This document shows, piece by piece, positions 7,303 through 8,270 of a DNA stretch of 8,270 nucleotides. The DNA comes from Bacteroidota bacterium (GTDB lineage Bacteria; Bacteroidota; Ignavibacteria; SZUA-365; JAADGX01). The notes below the pieces were generated by a model. That model was given only the letters and a program-made list of their open reading frames with translations, was not told the DNA's origin and did no database searches. The translations under genes were made by a program, and so were the position numbers. The DNA lies in NCBI GenBank assembly GCA_024276335.1, contig JAJRXL010000006.1:1-8270 (forward strand). Direction: 5' to 3'. The first letter of the stretch is position 1. Every line of letters begins with the position of its first letter.

Positions 7303-7347
7303 TCACTTCACGTACACCGTCTTGATGTTCACGAACTCCTTGATGCC
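7303..7347 (-). repeat. Dehydrogenase 3'-end repeat, right copy (att-like)
   Basis: The last 14 codons and stop of the intact dehydrogenase are repeated, in the same orientation, at 5477-5522. Over the clearest core (7310-7348 against 5484-5523) I count 35 identical positions of 40, with four substitutions and one single-base gap. The two copies bracket about 1.8 kb that carries only broken T9SS cargo genes. This is the arrangement left when an element integrates into the 3' end of a gene and restores that end, but no integrase is present. Confidence 0.6.
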
Positions 7348-8270
7348 GTAATGCGACAGCTCGCGTCCGTACCCGCTCTCCTTGATGCCGCCGAAGGGCA
7401 GTCGGGGGTCGGACTTGACGAAGGTGTTGACGAAACACGACCCGGCCTGAATTGCCGTGGCCGCGATCCGCTCTCCCCGTTCCACGTCCCGCGTGAACAC
7501 CGCCGCTCCCAGGCCGAACACGGAATCGTTGGCCACGGCAATCGCCTCTTCCTCGTTTTTCACCGGGATGATGGAAGCCACCGGCCCGAATAATTCTTCC
7601 TCGTAGGCAGGCATGCCTTTTTTTACCCCGGTAAGAACGGTGGGCGGATAGAACGCGCCGGGGCCTTCGGGGATGGTTCCGCCCAGCAGGCAGACCGCTC
7701 CCATCTCGATGCTCTTCGCCACCTGGGCGTGAAGTTCGTCCCGGAGATCGTGCCGGGCCTGGGGACCGATCTCGGTTTCCTCCGATAACGGATCGCCCAT
7801 GTTTTTCGCGCGCATGAGCTCGACGTACAACCGTTCGAACTCCTCCCGCACTTCTTCCACCACGATGAAGCGCTTGGCCGCGATGCAGCTCTGTCCGGCG
7901 TTGATCAACCGGCTGGTGACGCAGGTCGCAACCGCCTCCGGGATATCGGCATCCTCGAGCACGATGTAGGGATCGCTGCCGCCCAGCTCGAGCACGTTTT
8001 TCTTCAGCGCCTCCCCCGCTTTCGCCGCTACCGCCCGTCCGGCGGGCGTGCTCCCTGTCAGGGTCACAGCCTTCACAAGCGGGTTTTCTATCACGGCCGC
8101 CACCTGCCCGCTGCCGATGAGGAGCGTACGGAACAGGTTCTCCGGGAAGCCCGCCCGGCGAAACACATCTTCGATGGCCAGGGCGCTGCCGGGAACGTTG
8201 GAAGCGTGCTTGAGCACGCCGGCGTTCCCCGCCATGAGGGCCGGGGCTGCGAACCGGAATACCTGCCACA
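7303..8270 (-). CDS. gabD: NAD(P)-dependent succinate-semialdehyde dehydrogenase, partial (5' end outside window)
   Basis: Cytoplasmic aldehyde dehydrogenase expected to oxidise succinate semialdehyde to succinate with NAD(P), the last step of the GABA shunt. The visible frame gives 321 residues and runs off the right edge; the family is about 455 long, so roughly 130 N-terminal residues, including much of the cofactor-binding fold, are missing. Counting from the internal Met at 8235, the general base Glu is E83 (LELGGSDP) and the catalytic Cys is C117 (INAGQSC). LTGSTPAG lies at 59-66, the cofactor-contacting Glu lies in EEELFGPV (212-219), and PFGGIKESGYGREL lies at 280-293. The opening WQVFRFAAPALMAGN and LKHASNVP are typical of the GabD1/Sad (YneI) branch rather than general ALDHs. 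The Met at 8235 is internal and not the start. No metabolic partner is visible. Other semialdehyde substrates are possible, so the symbol is by family. Confidence 0.9.
   Translation of the reverse strand, partial: WQVFRFAAPALMAGNAGVLKHASNVPGSALAIEDVFRRAGFPENLFRTLLIGSGQVAAVIENPLVKAVTLTGSTPAGRAVAAKAGEALKKNVLELGGSDPYIVLEDADIPEAVATCVTSRLINAGQSCIAAKRFIVVEEVREEFERLYVELMRAKNMGDPLSEETEIGPQARHDLRDELHAQVAKSIEMGAVCLLGGTIPEGPGAFYPPTVLTGVKKGMPAYEEELFGPVASIIPVKNEEEAIAVANDSVFGLGAAVFTRDVERGERIAATAIQAGSCFVNTFVKSDPRLPFGGIKESGYGRELSHYGIKEFVNIKTVYVK

Noticed and set aside
7261..7307. A third, degraded copy of the dehydrogenase end beside its stop
   Set aside because: Only short matches (CATTACG and AACATCAA on the minus strand) occur in the same order, with gaps of different length and no coding agreement; chance is likely.
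7271..8269. 332-codon minus-strand frame overlapping the dehydrogenase
   Set aside because: It is the dehydrogenase gene read out of frame: rich in Arg, Gly and Pro, with no motif, while the other frame has all aldehyde dehydrogenase signatures.

Overview
The window looks like chromosomal DNA from a member of the Bacteroidota/FCB group, probably one of its higher-GC lineages (Ignavibacteria, Kapabacteria or Rhodothermia-like). The case rests on four separate C-terminal regions that match the type IX secretion system (T9SS) type A sorting domain: a (Y/F)PNP(F/A) start, about 80 residues of beta-sandwich, and a short hydrophobic or basic end. T9SS is confined to this group. The exact taxon is inference.

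Layout. On the plus strand, probably as one two-gene unit with a 36-bp gap, lie a 552-residue FG-GAP/VCBS-repeat secreted protein (5-1663) and a 1247-residue multidomain secreted protein (1700-5443: signal peptide, sialidase-like propeller, right-handed beta-helix, helical TPR-like segment, T9SS sorting domain). On the minus strand, convergent with these and read from the right edge, lie the C-terminal 321 residues of an aldehyde dehydrogenase of the succinate-semialdehyde dehydrogenase type (8270-7303, start outside the window). Next come a sorting-domain fragment with no passenger or signal peptide (7302-6924), a 440-residue Asp-box (BNR) propeller with a sorting domain but no signal peptide (6888-5566), and a 46-bp remnant of a second aldehyde dehydrogenase 3' end (5522-5477).

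The plus-strand genes encode exported or surface-attached proteins. The dehydrogenase is a cytoplasmic metabolic enzyme and only a neighbour. The 5.5-7.3 kb part is a small rearranged zone: two broken T9SS cargo genes are bracketed by two same-orientation copies of the dehydrogenase 3' end. This resembles the footprint of an insertion into the 3' end of a gene, although no integrase or transposase is visible. Base composition also changes inside the 1247-residue gene, near the border between its propeller and its beta-helix, which suggests domain-level recombination. I see no RNA genes, CRISPR array, intact mobile element or convincing promoter or terminator. No complete new system can be claimed; the most unusual parts are the flanking dehydrogenase repeat and the mosaic cargo genes.
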